Below, piece after piece: positions 46,796 to 57,487 of a DNA stretch of 64,000 bases. The DNA is taken from positions 1,364,001-1,428,000 of the forward strand of contig WOAB01000319.1 in assembly GCA_027886185.1 (NCBI GenBank). Direction: 5' to 3'. The notes below the pieces were generated by a model. That model saw only the letters and a program-made list of their open reading frames with translations, was not told the DNA's origin and made no database searches. The translations under genes and the position numbers were made by a program. The first letter of the stretch is position 1, and the number at the start of each line of letters is the position of its first letter. The stretch is from Rheum nobile (taxonomy: Eukaryota; Streptophyta; Magnoliopsida; Caryophyllales; Polygonaceae).

Positions 46796-47294
46796 TACTT
46801 ATATATCAACAAACATGCAAATGATCCACACATATAACACGTAAAATAGCAACGTTTGCACTAAAAATGGATCGGAGTATTTGTTACGTACACACGAAAC
46901 GTTATTATTGTATCCCTAGATCATAAGACCTAGCTTGTTTGACCTATGGTTGTGAAAATGGATTTCAAACTTCTTTTCACTTATTAGTAAGAGTGTTGAC
47001 AACTCCCCGTCTATCTATATACACCATGGTACGTGAAGCTGTGTAGCTGTCAAAATCTTATGAGTATATACTCATAATATATGGAGGATTGGATCAACCA
47101 ATTCCAAACATATTTATTGTATATGGCAATGCTCAATTCTTTTTGCTTATCATTTTTAATATATTATTTTACATTATAATACATAATTTAATATTAAATT
47201 TTGTACTATAATACAAACCCAGTAGATCACTTCCAAGCTTCTTCCGGTGTTTTCACTCATAATTAGGTTTGCAAATATATATATATATATATAT
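46796..47294. other. AT-rich spacer ending in a (TA)n run
   Basis: Nothing coding. The (TA)n tract at 47275-47294 directly abuts the inverted-repeat element that follows. Confidence 0.5.
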
Positions 47295-49455
47295 AGAATT
47301 TGGTTCTAGTAAAACGGCTTCTTAGAGTAAAACGGAAGTACTATTAAGGGCCATTGAATTACAAATAAATGAATGGTTGTGATTAAAAGTAATTGGATGC
47401 ATGTTTATATGGTGGAATTGAACACGCATGATTCCCATTAATTTAGGGATTTTTTTACCTAAATTATAATAGATCCTACCCTTCCTTTTTTATTTTATTC
47501 TCTCCCTCCCAGTTAATATCGATCTCGATTGGAATCCTCTTCGACCTCGACTGAAATCGTATTCAACTTCCGACTGGAATCGGCCACAGAGGAGGGCTTC
47601 AACACGCCGCCGGGCTTCAACACGCCGCCGCCGCCTTCGACCTCGACTGAATCGTCTTCAACTTTCGACTGGAATCGGCCACATAGGAGGGCTTCAACAC
47701 GCCGTCGTCTTCAACTTCTCTCCCTCTATCAATCCATCCCCATCTTCACGTCCTTCACCCATAAACTCATCTCGTTGAATTCCTTCTCGGAAATCTCAGC
47801 GACCTCTCAGTTAAAACACCGTATCTTTTTATTTACAACTCCGAAAATTCTCCAATTTTGAGGGACGAAATTAGATTTCCAGATCTATCTCTGGGAGTTG
47901 GAATCACCTAATTCCGAGTCCAGACGAAAGAGAACGAGCCAGTTGAAGTCACGCTAGATTTCTGGAAAGTTGCTGTCAATTCCTTTCCGAAAATCTCAGC
48001 GATCTCTCAGTTAAAATGCCATATCTTTTGATTTACAACTCAGAAAATTCTCCAATTTTGAGGGACGAAATTAGACTTCCAGATCTAACTCTGGGAGTTG
48101 GAATCACCCAATTCCGAGTCCAGATGAAAGAGAATGAGCAAGTTGAAGTCACGCTAAATTTCTGGAAAGCTACTATCAATTCTTGCAGAAGTTGAAGTGC
48201 AATTCGACAGGGCACTCCGTGGTATCTGGGTTGAAACTTTCAACATCAAAGGAGAATCATGAATGTAAGTTCGAAGAAGGTGTTATTGTGTTTAATTGAC
48301 AGCTTGTTCTAGAAAGTTTCAGTTTTGGTGTTTTGGGGTATTGTTTGTAATTAATATTCAAATTGTTTAATGTGATATTCATACAAATGTTTGTAGGTCT
48401 CATGCATTGAATATTTGATATTTATGATGTGATATTCACCTAAACTGTGCAAATTAAACTCTGAATATTGACACTGTTTTTATGAATATCGACTACTTAC
48501 TTGTATGACTATGTGTATAAAATACGTGAATATCATCACATATGAAATGAATATCGCTATTATAGTATTCAAATTGCTTATTGATGGTGTTGTTTGTACT
48601 GTTTGCAATTGATATTCAAATTGTTTGATGTGATATTCACTATAATGTTGTTCATATTCAGGAGGTTTTATGCGTTGAATAATTGATATTCAAATTTTAT
48701 GATGTGATATTCAATATAATGTTGTTGATATTCATTAGAATAATATTGTTGATATTCATTATAATAATGTTCATATTCAGGTTGATCGAACGACTGTACG
48801 ACCCAAAATCGACGCGATAATATCATTGGTAAACCTTACCGCCATGAATCAAAGCTTCGAAGATATTGGGTGGTGATATTCGTGTAGTTAGTTGATGACA
48901 TTCATGTACTTGAGTGACTATATTAATGTAATTGGGTGGTGGACGATATTCACAAAATGAGTAGTGATATTCATAAATTGAGTGGTGATATTCGTGTAAG
49001 TAAATTTGATATTCATGTGATTAATTGAGATATTTATGTAACTTAGTGTGATATTCATATTATCAAGTGGTGAAATTCATGATTTAAGTGATGATATTCA
49101 CATTTTTAAGATATTAAATCTTCACTTATTAAATAGAAATCGATATTCAAACAAACATAAACGATATTCATTAACAAATGATTGATATTCATGAACATAT
49201 TAACGATATTCACGAACGTTAATGGGAGCAAAATCGATTAGGAAAGAGAATATTTTATTATTTTATCTCTCCTGTAACAACCAAAATTAATTATTTCTTA
49301 TTAATAATATCCTTATTAGGTTAGATTTGGTGGTTAGGGCTCTACCATATATCTCCTATAACCCATTAATTCAACCATCCATCAACATCAATCCGACGCT
49401 CCAGATTAATACTTTCGTTTTACCACAATTTCCGTTTTACCGGAGCGTGCCTCTA
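47295..49455. mobile_element. Inverted-repeat element with GATATTCA motif array
   Basis: The left end (GGTTCTAGTAAAACGGCTTC, then GAGTAAAACGGAAGTA) and the reversed right end (GCTCCGGTAAAACGG, then GGTAAAACGAAAGTATTA) form a degenerate terminal inverted repeat with duplicated GTAAAACG blocks. The right two-thirds (48350-49215) contain about twenty GATATTC(A/G) motifs and a few in reverse. The left third holds two tandem duplications. There is no transposase. The TAAAACG terminal blocks recur in the element at 52070-54000. Confidence 0.65.
47521..48200. repeat. Two tandem duplications, one resembling an Athila LTR segment
   Basis: 47521-47620 is repeated at about 47636-47710 (CTTCGACCTCGACTGAA..., GGAGGGCTTCAACACGCCG). 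47781-47970 is repeated at about 47988-48180 (AAATCTCAGCGA..., GGGAGTTGGAATCACC). The second unit resembles 58575-58700 inside the Athila-family solo LTR (shared CCATA-CTTTTGATT-CAACTC and TTGGAATCAC). A 110-codon frame at 47529-47861 arises from the first duplication and has no recognisable domain. Confidence 0.7.
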
Positions 49456-49610
49456 TGGGCTGGCTAACAAGTATAAAAACAAGAGTGTTGCATGTGTATA
49501 TATTCAACGAAGCGAGCATTCACATGCAAGTATACACATTCCCCCACGGAATCATGCATGCATTGGTTTAGTTGAAGCAGCAATTCCTCCACAAGTTGGC
49601 CCACAACATC

Positions 49611-49618
49611 TATTTAAA
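49611..49618 (+). promoter_or_regulatory. TATA box candidate of the GLOX gene
   Basis: TATTTAAA lies about 147 bp before the start codon at 49765, in a suitable place for a plant core promoter with a leader of about 110-120 nt. A CCTCCACAAGTTGGCC phrase precedes it. No other TATA-like sequence lies closer in a plausible setting. Confidence 0.45.
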
Positions 49619-49764
49619 CTGCACCAAACCCCAAAATCCAACACACAAATCACATATTCGATCCCCCCACATTTGATTTGCCTTACTACAATATATATTC
49701 CTCCCAAAATCAACACTAATTTCAATTTATTATTTAATTATAAAACCCAACCACAAAACAAACT

Positions 49765-51396
49765 ATGTACTACTCACATTTCCCCCTCCTATACTTCACA
49801 TTCCTCTTCCCCCTCCTCCTCCTCCCCGCCACCAACGCCACTGGCGGCCAATGGCGGCTCCTCCAGCAAAACCTCGGGATCGTCGCCATGCACATGCAAC
49901 TCCTCCACACCGACCGCGTCGCAATCTTCGACCGGACCGACTTCGGCGCCTCCAACGTCTCCCTGCCGGCCGACCACTGCCGCGTGGACCCCCACGACCG
50001 CGTCCTCACCATCGACTGCACTGCCCACTCCGTCGAGTACGACGTGGCCTCCAACTCCTTCCGCCCCCTCAACGTCCTCACCGACGTCTGGTGCTCCTCC
50101 GGCGCCGTCACCCCCGACGGCAGCCTCGTCCAGACCGGCGGCTTCAACGACGGCGAGCGCGTCGTGCGGATCTTCGAGCCCTGCCAAACGACGTCGTGCG
50201 ACTGGAAGGAGCTCGGGAACCAGCTCCTCGCTAGAAGATGGTACGCCACGAACCACATCCTTCCCGGAGGTGACGTCATCGTCATCGGCGGCCGCCGTGC
50301 GTTCAACTACGAGTTTCACCCGAAATCGGAATCTTCCGGACACCTCTACAGCCTCCGGTTTCTTGTACAAACGAACGACCCGAAAATCGAGAACAATCTG
50401 TACCCGTTTGTGCTCCTCAACGTGGACGGGAATCTGTTTATCTTCGCCAACACGCAATCCATCCTCTTCGACTACACCCGAAACGCCGTCGTTCGGACGT
50501 ACCCGAAGATCCCGGGATCCGACCCGAGATGCTATCCGAGTACCGGGTCAGCGGTCCTGCTGCCGCTGAGGAGTCAAGATTCCGCGGAGGTTTTGATTTG
50601 CGGTGGGGCCCCCAAGGGCGCGTACACGCTGGCAACCCAGGGTCGGTTTCTCGAGGCGCTGAATACGTGCGGGCGGATCAGAATAACCGACCCGAACCCG
50701 GAATGGGAGATGGAGGCCATGCCGATGCCACGTGTCATGGGAGACATGCTGATTTTGCCGAATGGGCGGGTGCTCATCATCAACGGGGCGAGTAGCGGGT
50801 CAGCCGGGTGGGAGTACGGGCGGAACCCGGTTCTTGAACCGGTGATTTATAATCCGGATGGGGTGACCGGTTCGAGGTTCGAAATTCAAACCGGTTCGGA
50901 TATACCGAGAATGTACCACTCGGCCGCGATTTTGCTACGGGACGGGAGGGTTCTCGTTGGAGGGAGTAATCCGCACGTGGGATATAATTTCAGCAACGTG
51001 GATTACCCGACGGAGCTCCGGTTAGAGGCATACTCGCCGTCGTATTTGGACGCCGGCGTTGCGGATTTGCGGCCGAGCGTGGTTTCTCCGGTGAGCCAGT
51101 CGCGAATCGGGTACGGGGATGTGTTGAATGTTCGGTTTCGGGTAACCGGTAAGGTAGAACCGGATAAAGTGGAGGTGACGGTGTTTGCGCCGCCGTTTAA
51201 CACGCACTCGTTTTCGATGAACCAGAGGCTGTTGGTGCTAAGCGCTGTTGGGAGGTTGACGGCGTTAGGCAACTCCGTTTATCAAGTCTCGGTGACGGCG
51301 CCGAAATCGGGGAATATTGCACCCAAGGGATATTATTTACTGTTCGTGGTCCATCAGGATTTACCGAGTGAGGGAGTTTGGGTAAAGATTCAGTAA
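49765..51396 (+). CDS. GLOX: Glyoxal oxidase-like aldehyde oxidase (GLOX), secreted copper radical enzyme
   Basis: A single 543-codon frame without introns, about the usual length of plant GLOX proteins. Residues 1-25 form a hydrophobic signal peptide, so the protein should enter the secretory pathway and act in the apoplast or wall. The glyoxal-oxidase N-terminal propeller spans about 50-300 and the C-terminal DUF1929 domain about 435-540. By comparison with galactose/glyoxal oxidases, all copper-site residues are present. Cys110 (VWCSSGAV) and Tyr160 (RRWYATN) would form the Tyr-Cys radical cofactor. Tyr384-His385 (RMYHSA) and His481 (FNTHSFSMNQR) would be the copper ligands. The family oxidises simple aldehydes to acids with production of H2O2; plant members are linked to pollen, anther and defence functions. 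The first half is strikingly GC-rich. The start is chosen because it alone gives the signal peptide; an ATG at 49673 opens another frame. Confidence 0.95.
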   Translation: MYYSHFPLLYFTFLFPLLLLPATNATGGQWRLLQQNLGIVAMHMQLLHTDRVAIFDRTDFGASNVSLPADHCRVDPHDRVLTIDCTAHSVEYDVASNSFRPLNVLTDVWCSSGAVTPDGSLVQTGGFNDGERVVRIFEPCQTTSCDWKELGNQLLARRWYATNHILPGGDVIVIGGRRAFNYEFHPKSESSGHLYSLRFLVQTNDPKIENNLYPFVLLNVDGNLFIFANTQSILFDYTRNAVVRTYPKIPGSDPRCYPSTGSAVLLPLRSQDSAEVLICGGAPKGAYTLATQGRFLEALNTCGRIRITDPNPEWEMEAMPMPRVMGDMLILPNGRVLIINGASSGSAGWEYGRNPVLEPVIYNPDGVTGSRFEIQTGSDIPRMYHSAAILLRDGRVLVGGSNPHVGYNFSNVDYPTELRLEAYSPSYLDAGVADLRPSVVSPVSQSRIGYGDVLNVRFRVTGKVEPDKVEVTVFAPPFNTHSFSMNQRLLVLSAVGRLTALGNSVYQVSVTAPKSGNIAPKGYYLLFVVHQDLPSEGVWVKIQ

Positions 51397-52068
51397 TTTT
51401 TGTTTTTCTGCAGTACAGGAAAATTTAGTTTCTTTTTGTTACAATGGGTGGGTAATTCCAAATAATAATTTCTGATGAAAGAGATCGATACAAGAAATAT
51501 AGCTGCATATAGTATTGTTATGTAATTAAAACATATAGTTTTTCGTTTCATGCATATATATATATACATAAGTTTGTAATGAATTGTGAGTATGTGACAA
51601 TGGTGAATTAATCAGATTATTCTAAGCTTTCTGTAAAGTGGAGTACCACCAAACATGTGCGACAAAATATATATTGAATAAAATGTGTTTGATCCCCAAA
51701 ATTAACTAGAGGCTCCAGTCACATGCAGCAATTTAAACCTACATGTATAAAACCAAAAGAATTTTATATATTACTGTTTGTATACATCAACATCCATAAA
51801 AACAACAAAAACTCTATATTAAATGTTGCATGTGTTTGCATCTGTAAAGTATGCAATGATGGAGAAAAGGGACAAGTTCAATATGCTTGTTGGAATCTCT
51901 CGTTAAAGCCTGTGATTGCTTGCAAGTTGTAACTCCCGAGGTAGGCCAACTTGGAATTAACCGTGCCGAGTCAAATACCCTTTAATAAGTTCATTTTGTG
52001 AACTATACAAAACTTACCATTTTCAAATTTATGTACTTTGGTCCAAAGAGTATATATATATATATATA
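51397..52068 (+). other. GLOX 3' flank
   Basis: AT-rich. AATAAAATG at 51675 is a possible polyadenylation signal, about 280 bp after the stop; a short 69-codon frame at 51723 shows no domain. The stretch ends in a (TA)n run at 52050-52068. Confidence 0.45.
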
Positions 52069-52069
52069 A

Positions 52070-54000
52070 AGTCAGGTTTTACGATGAAACGGATACTTAC
52101 GATAAAACGTGATAAGGAATGAGAGTCAATCATTTTTGGACAATGAAAGGCTATGATAAAACATTCATCATAACAAACATACACTCTCACATACACAATC
52201 ACACTTCATGGTCAACATCTGACCATTGACCGATCAACGATCAACGTCACGTTGACCGGTCAAATTGACTTTTGTCCAGATTTTTTTTTTGAAAAATATA
52301 TTTTTTTATTCTTGTTTTTATTCACATTTTTATCATAAAAATGTTTCTAAAAAAATGAACAATTGTATATTAAAAGTTGAACAAATTTTTTTGAACAATA
52401 TAGAAAGTTGAACAATTTCATTTTTATGGTTAGACGACTGTTTCACTAAGCAAATTTTATTTTTTATTTTTTTTGGGCAAGTTTTTTTCTTTCTTGTTTT
52501 TCTACACGTTTTTATCATGAAATTGTAATTAAAAAAGTTGAACAATTCCTTATTGAATTTGAACAATTGTATGTTAAAAGTTGAACAATATTTTTTGAAC
52601 AATATATAAAGTTTAACAATTATACCAAAAAAGTTGAACAATTATATCTTAGAGTTAAACAATTTCATTTTTATGGTTAGACGACTGTTTCAGTAAGCAA
52701 ATTTTTTTCTTCCTTTTTTCCCCTCATTTTTCTACACGTTTTTATCATAAAATTATAATTAAAAAAGTTGAACAATGTTTTTTGAACAATATATAAAGTT
52801 GAACAATTGTACGAACAAAGTTGAACAATTGTATCTTAAAGTTGAACAATTTCATTTTTATGGTTAGACTGTTTCACTAAGCAGATTTTTGTTTATTTTT
52901 GGGGCAAATTTTTTTCTTCCTTTTTTTCTTGTTTTTCTACACGTTTTATCATAAAATTATAATTAAAAAAGTTGAACAATTCCCTATTAAATTTGAACAA
53001 TTGTATGTTAAAAGTTGAACAATGTTTTCTGAACAATATATAAAGTTTAACAATTATACCAAAAAAGTTGAACAATTGTATCTTAAAGTTGAATAATTTT
53101 ATTTTTATAATTACACATCTGTTTTGACTAAGCAATGGTTAGTTAGTTTTTTAGTTTTTTTGGTCAATTTTTTTTCAGGATAAAACATTTTTAATTTTTT
53201 TTGTCTCCTTACACGCTTTCCTCATAAAATTGTTTCTAAAAAATTGAAAAATTCTCTGTTAAATTTGAACAATTGTATCATACAAGTTGAACAACTTTTT
53301 TAACAATATATAAAGTTGATCAACTGAACCAGAAAAGTTGAACAATTTAAATTGCATGAAAATTCAAACTTATAACAAAAGATAGATTGGACAATACTTC
53401 ATTAAAATTTTAACAATTGTCAAATAAACTTGAAGTTTTGTTTATAATGTAATATAAACATAATACAACTAAAAAATGTTCAAAACATAAACCCTAAATC
53501 CTAAATGTGTAGGAAAATAAAAATATAAAAACGGCAAAAACGGTCATGCACAACTAAAAAATTATTTAAAAAATGAAATTGTTCAACATTAAGAGACAAT
53601 TGTTCAAATTTATATACATAGCGAACACAGTTGTCGAACTATAAAAATGAAATTGTTCAACTTTAAGATACAATAGTTCAACTTTTCATATACAATTGTT
53701 CAACTTTAATATTGTTCGAATTTTAATTGTGCAACTTTAAACATATAATTGTTCAACTTTAAGAACTAATTGTTCAATTATTTTCATACAAATTTTATAA
53801 TGAAAACGTGTATAAAAAAAAAAACTAGCCGTTGACCGGTTAACGCTGACCGTTGATCGTTGACTGGTCAACGTTGACCGGTCAACGCTGACCATTGACC
53901 AGAATTGAGTGTGGTAGGGTGTATGTTAATATTAAAATGAATGGCCTAGAATGCTCCTCACGTTTTACCCTAAGGGTACTCCTCACATGAAGCTAATCCT
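52070..54000. mobile_element. Foldback element with GTTGAACAATT array inserted in (TA)n
   Basis: The element is flanked by (TA)n on both sides (52050-52068 and 54001-54015). Left end AGGTTTTACGATGAAACGG...GATAAAACGTGA; reversed right end AGGATTAGCTTCATGTGAGG...GGTAAAACGTGAGG. Next inside each end lies a TTGACC/GGTCAA-rich palindromic block (52205-52270 and 53829-53905). The body has some twenty GTTGAACAAT motifs in plus orientation (52350-53345) and about ten ATTGTTCAAC in reverse (53575-53785). The motif array is thus itself inverted. No coding capacity. Confidence 0.8.
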
Positions 54001-54206
54001 ATATATATATATATTGGAATATCTATATCTCAATATTTGATACAAAACCTAGCTCGCTTTATGCATTATAAGGCATTTATGCATGATAATTAATTTATCA
54101 AAATACAATTAGAGGATGAGTGAACCAAAATTGATTCAAAATAATAGAATATAGTAAATTGGTTCTTCTATACCTAGCTTTGTAAAAAAACAACTATAAA
54201 AGTGGT

Positions 54207-54725
54207 TGTTGAGATATCATCCCACGTTGGATTACTGTGATTAATATTGTCTAGTATATAAGTTTAGTGAATTATTTTTTTAATTATTAATTGGTTTTAG
54301 GATAAAATCCCACTACGCTTATTTAGTGGTCTAACGCGCATATGCGCTTTTATAGACATGACCCCCAGTCTACCAATCTATCCAGTGGATCCATGGACTT
54401 TAATATGGTATCAGAGCTTGTTTGATTCTAGGCCTCTTTTCCTTCGTCCATCTATTATATACCTTACCTACTATCTATCTTATTCAAGTGTTAATTCGGT
54501 CAGACCAGTTGCACTTGAGGGAGCGTGTTGAGATATCATCCTACATCGGATTACTGGGACTAAAATTGCCTATAATATAAGCTTAGTGGATTACTCTTTC
54601 TATTGTCAATTGGTTTTATGATGGAATCTCACTAGACTTATGTAGTGGGCCTAACACGCATATGCACTTCTATATACATGACCCTCAGCCTACCTATCTA
54701 CCTACTGTGCCCGCATACTTTAACA
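54207..54725 (+). mobile_element. Complete TRIM retroelement
   Basis: LTR 1 is 54207-54405 and LTR 2 54526-54725 (199 and 200 bp). The primer site TGGTATCAGAGC is at 54406-54417 and the polypurine CACTTGAGGGAGCG at 54512-54525. The target duplications are GTGGT (54202-54206) and GTAGT (54726-54730), one mismatch apart. LTR 1 ends TA instead of CA. Total length 519 bp; non-coding. Confidence 0.93.
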
Positions 54726-54730
54726 GTAGT

Positions 54731-55731
54731 AAAAGTAAAAATGTAATAAATTGATCTTGCCGACTGCAAAAACTGATTAATTTAACTGACCAACTTAAAA
54801 ATATTATGCATATCATATATAGATGTGAGTTCTCATAAATTTGCCTCTTAAAAGTAAGAAGTAAGAAGCATTGGGGGCCTTTGAATTAAGGGGAATGAGG
54901 ATTGAGATTAAAAGGGGTGAAAAATGAGTGAATAGTGATGCGGTGACATAACCGTAAATACGGCAAACTTTTTTTCGGTCAACAATTTTTTTTCCGTCTC
55001 TGATCAGGAATAGACAATTATTAAGTGTTTATTATATGTATCGTAAGGTTCACATGTACTATGTTTATGTTTAAACACATGTCTTTGAACATTTAGTGTT
55101 TCTTTGTGAGTTTGAGTGTACAGAAAAATAAACATTAAAAGCTTATTTGTGAACCTTCTATATAGACTATTGCAAAATGACCAGGGAACGAAAAAAAAAA
55201 AAAAAAAAAAAAAAACGGACGCCCATCCGTATTTCGTATCGGAAGAAGGCTTCGTATCTGATCCTACGTCTTATGTATATACCGTAAAAAATAATATGGG
55301 AGGGCATGGCCCATATGATCGACCCGAACATTTTTATTTATAAATAACACCTGTTTCGTAGGAGCTGGCCTTGTCTAGCTAGTTGCAAATTTCCACTTTC
55401 AAAATTTTTCTCCACTACACAATTCAATTCAAGATACATAACTGATCGAATAGCTATCGCCAATTGCATTTACTAATTTGAAAACTTCAAAATGTTCGGA
55501 TATTGACAGGAAATTAAGGCAACACAGCTAGCACACAGTTTATCCCTTCTCGATCTATCCTCTATTATTAAATACTCCGTATCTATGTAACTTATAATTA
55601 AGTACTCCGTATAAAATTCTAAATTAGCCCGGCTTTAGATCATCTTATCGACAGAATGTCCGGCATCTCTTAATTGTCTTTTTGAATTAATTGCAACGAA
55701 AAAATAAAGATTTGTAAGGCCACTGTTCTGG
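54731..55731. other. Intergenic stretch with a 25-base poly(A) run
   Basis: Nothing coding. The poly(A) run at 55190-55214 creates a spurious lysine-rich frame. Confidence 0.5.
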
Positions 55732-57022
55732 CTTAATTAAGTGGGATTTGATCAAGTGAGAATGAGACTTATGATGTAAAATGAGAATGAACCTCTATTA
55801 TTGGATATATTTTCATCCAAGGATGGAGATAAAAGCTTTACTTAAGTGGATATGTGCATGGCATATGACCACTTAAGTGGGTCAACTCCGACATTGATCT
55901 TTTTTTCTTTTTTTTTTTCGAGCCCAAAATATATTTTTTTGGTGCGGAATTTTCATTTTCTGGGCCAAAATTTTCTATGCACATTCCTTGCAAAATTTAT
56001 GCACATTCCAACATGATTTCATGCACTTTTGACCGACGTAAAATCAGTCAACTTTTTTTTTATGGGGCCAACTTTTTTTTTCTTTGGGGGATTTTTTTTG
56101 TATCCGGTCCAAAATTTTCTATGCACATTTAGTGCATAAGTTATGCACATTCACGCAAGATTTCATACACTTCTAACCGTTCAAGCTTTTTTTCTCCTAA
56201 AATGTTTATTTTCGGGGTCCAGATTTTTTTCGCACATCCAGTGCAAACATTATGCACATTCAAGCCATTTTGCATGCACATTCAAAGCCATTACGTGTGA
56301 AGTGCATACGCCTATGCATGTATGTGCATGGATAATGGCTTGTATGTGCACATGATTTGTACTAGTATATACAATGCAAACATTATGCACCCTTCAAGCC
56401 AATTTGCATGCACATCCAGTGCTATACGTGTGAAGTGCATACATCTATGCGTGTATGTGCATGAATAATGGCTTGTTTGTGCACCTAATTTGCACTATGA
56501 GTGCATATATCGGGTTTGTGTTGAAAATGTGTATGAGTTTTAGACCGTGTGTGGATGATTCTTGAAGTGCATGAGTTTTTGCATATACGTGCATATAGAA
56601 TAATATACTTGTGTATTTTTTTTATACTAGATGTGAAATTCATTTAGTTTTTAACATGCATTGCTCTTTTTTTTTCAAAAGTGCATGAAATTCTGAAGAA
56701 ATATGCATAACTTTAGTAAGGAATGTGCATAGAAAATTTTGGCCCAGAAAATGAAAATTCCGTCCCAAAAAACAAATTTTGAACCCGAAAAAAAAAATGG
56801 CCGATCAACGCCGGCTTGACCGCCGATGACTAGAGTTGACCGCCAGTGACCGGCGTTTACCGCCAGAGTCCGACGTTGACCGACAAGTGAAGTTTGACCA
56901 AGGGGTCATGTGCCATGCACATGACCCCTTTAATGAAAGTTTGATTCAAAGTCCTTGAATTTGTCTCCATCCTCATTTTATACCATAATGATCATTCTCA
57001 CATGATCAAATTCCTAATTAAG
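55732..57022. mobile_element. Foldback element with TGCACATTC / GTGCAT array
   Basis: Left end CTTAATTAAGTGGGATTTGATCAAGTGAGAATGA..., reversed right end CTTAATTAGGAATTTGATCATGTGAGAATGA...; both continue with TAAAATGAG(A/G)AT. Arms are long: left 55930-56035 (GGAATTTTCATTTTCTGGGCC..., CTATGCACATTCCTT) reappears inverted at 56670-56790. ATGCACATTC-like motifs fill the left half and GTGCAT/GAATGTGCAT the right half. A GTTGACC-rich block lies at 56815-56900. A (TA)n run adjoins the right end. No coding capacity. Confidence 0.8.
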
Positions 57023-57487
57023 TATATATATATATATTAAAGCCAAGGAATTTAGAGCCACCGTATTAATTACGGCCCCACAAATCCTATGTGTCAATTT
57101 GTGATTAATTCACATTTTTATTAACATTTCTATTCAATTTAAATCACAATATCTAATCATAACTAACCTCAAATATTTCAAATTGTAAATCACAATATCT
57201 AATCACAACTAACTTCAAATATATAAAAAACTATCTACAACTTTTTTATAAAATTTGATTTCTACAAATTACATATACAATAAGCTTATAATATATGTCT
57301 AAATAATATATGATAAATTTTCTACTAAACTTATATATAAAATACATCTTATATTCATTATGTAATTAGTAATATTATTTTCACGCGTTTGCATATATAA
57401 TTTGACATATCTAAATTTATGGGCTAAAATCATATAATATATACAATTTTCAACTCATAGTACATGTGCTTTTATAATTCAGCCCAC
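57023..57487. other. AT-rich spacer with a small tandem duplication
   Basis: AAATCACAATATCTAATCA is repeated at about 57142 and 57187 within a duplicated segment of about 45 bp. No gene. Confidence 0.5.

Noticed and set aside
49673..50569. 298-codon Ser/Thr/Pro-rich frame overlapping GLOX
   Set aside because: GC-rich frame shadow of the GLOX coding sequence; the GLOX frame has signal peptide and all catalytic residues.
55190..55214. Poly(A) run as a retroposon tail
   Set aside because: No recognisable retroposon body precedes it and no target duplication was found.
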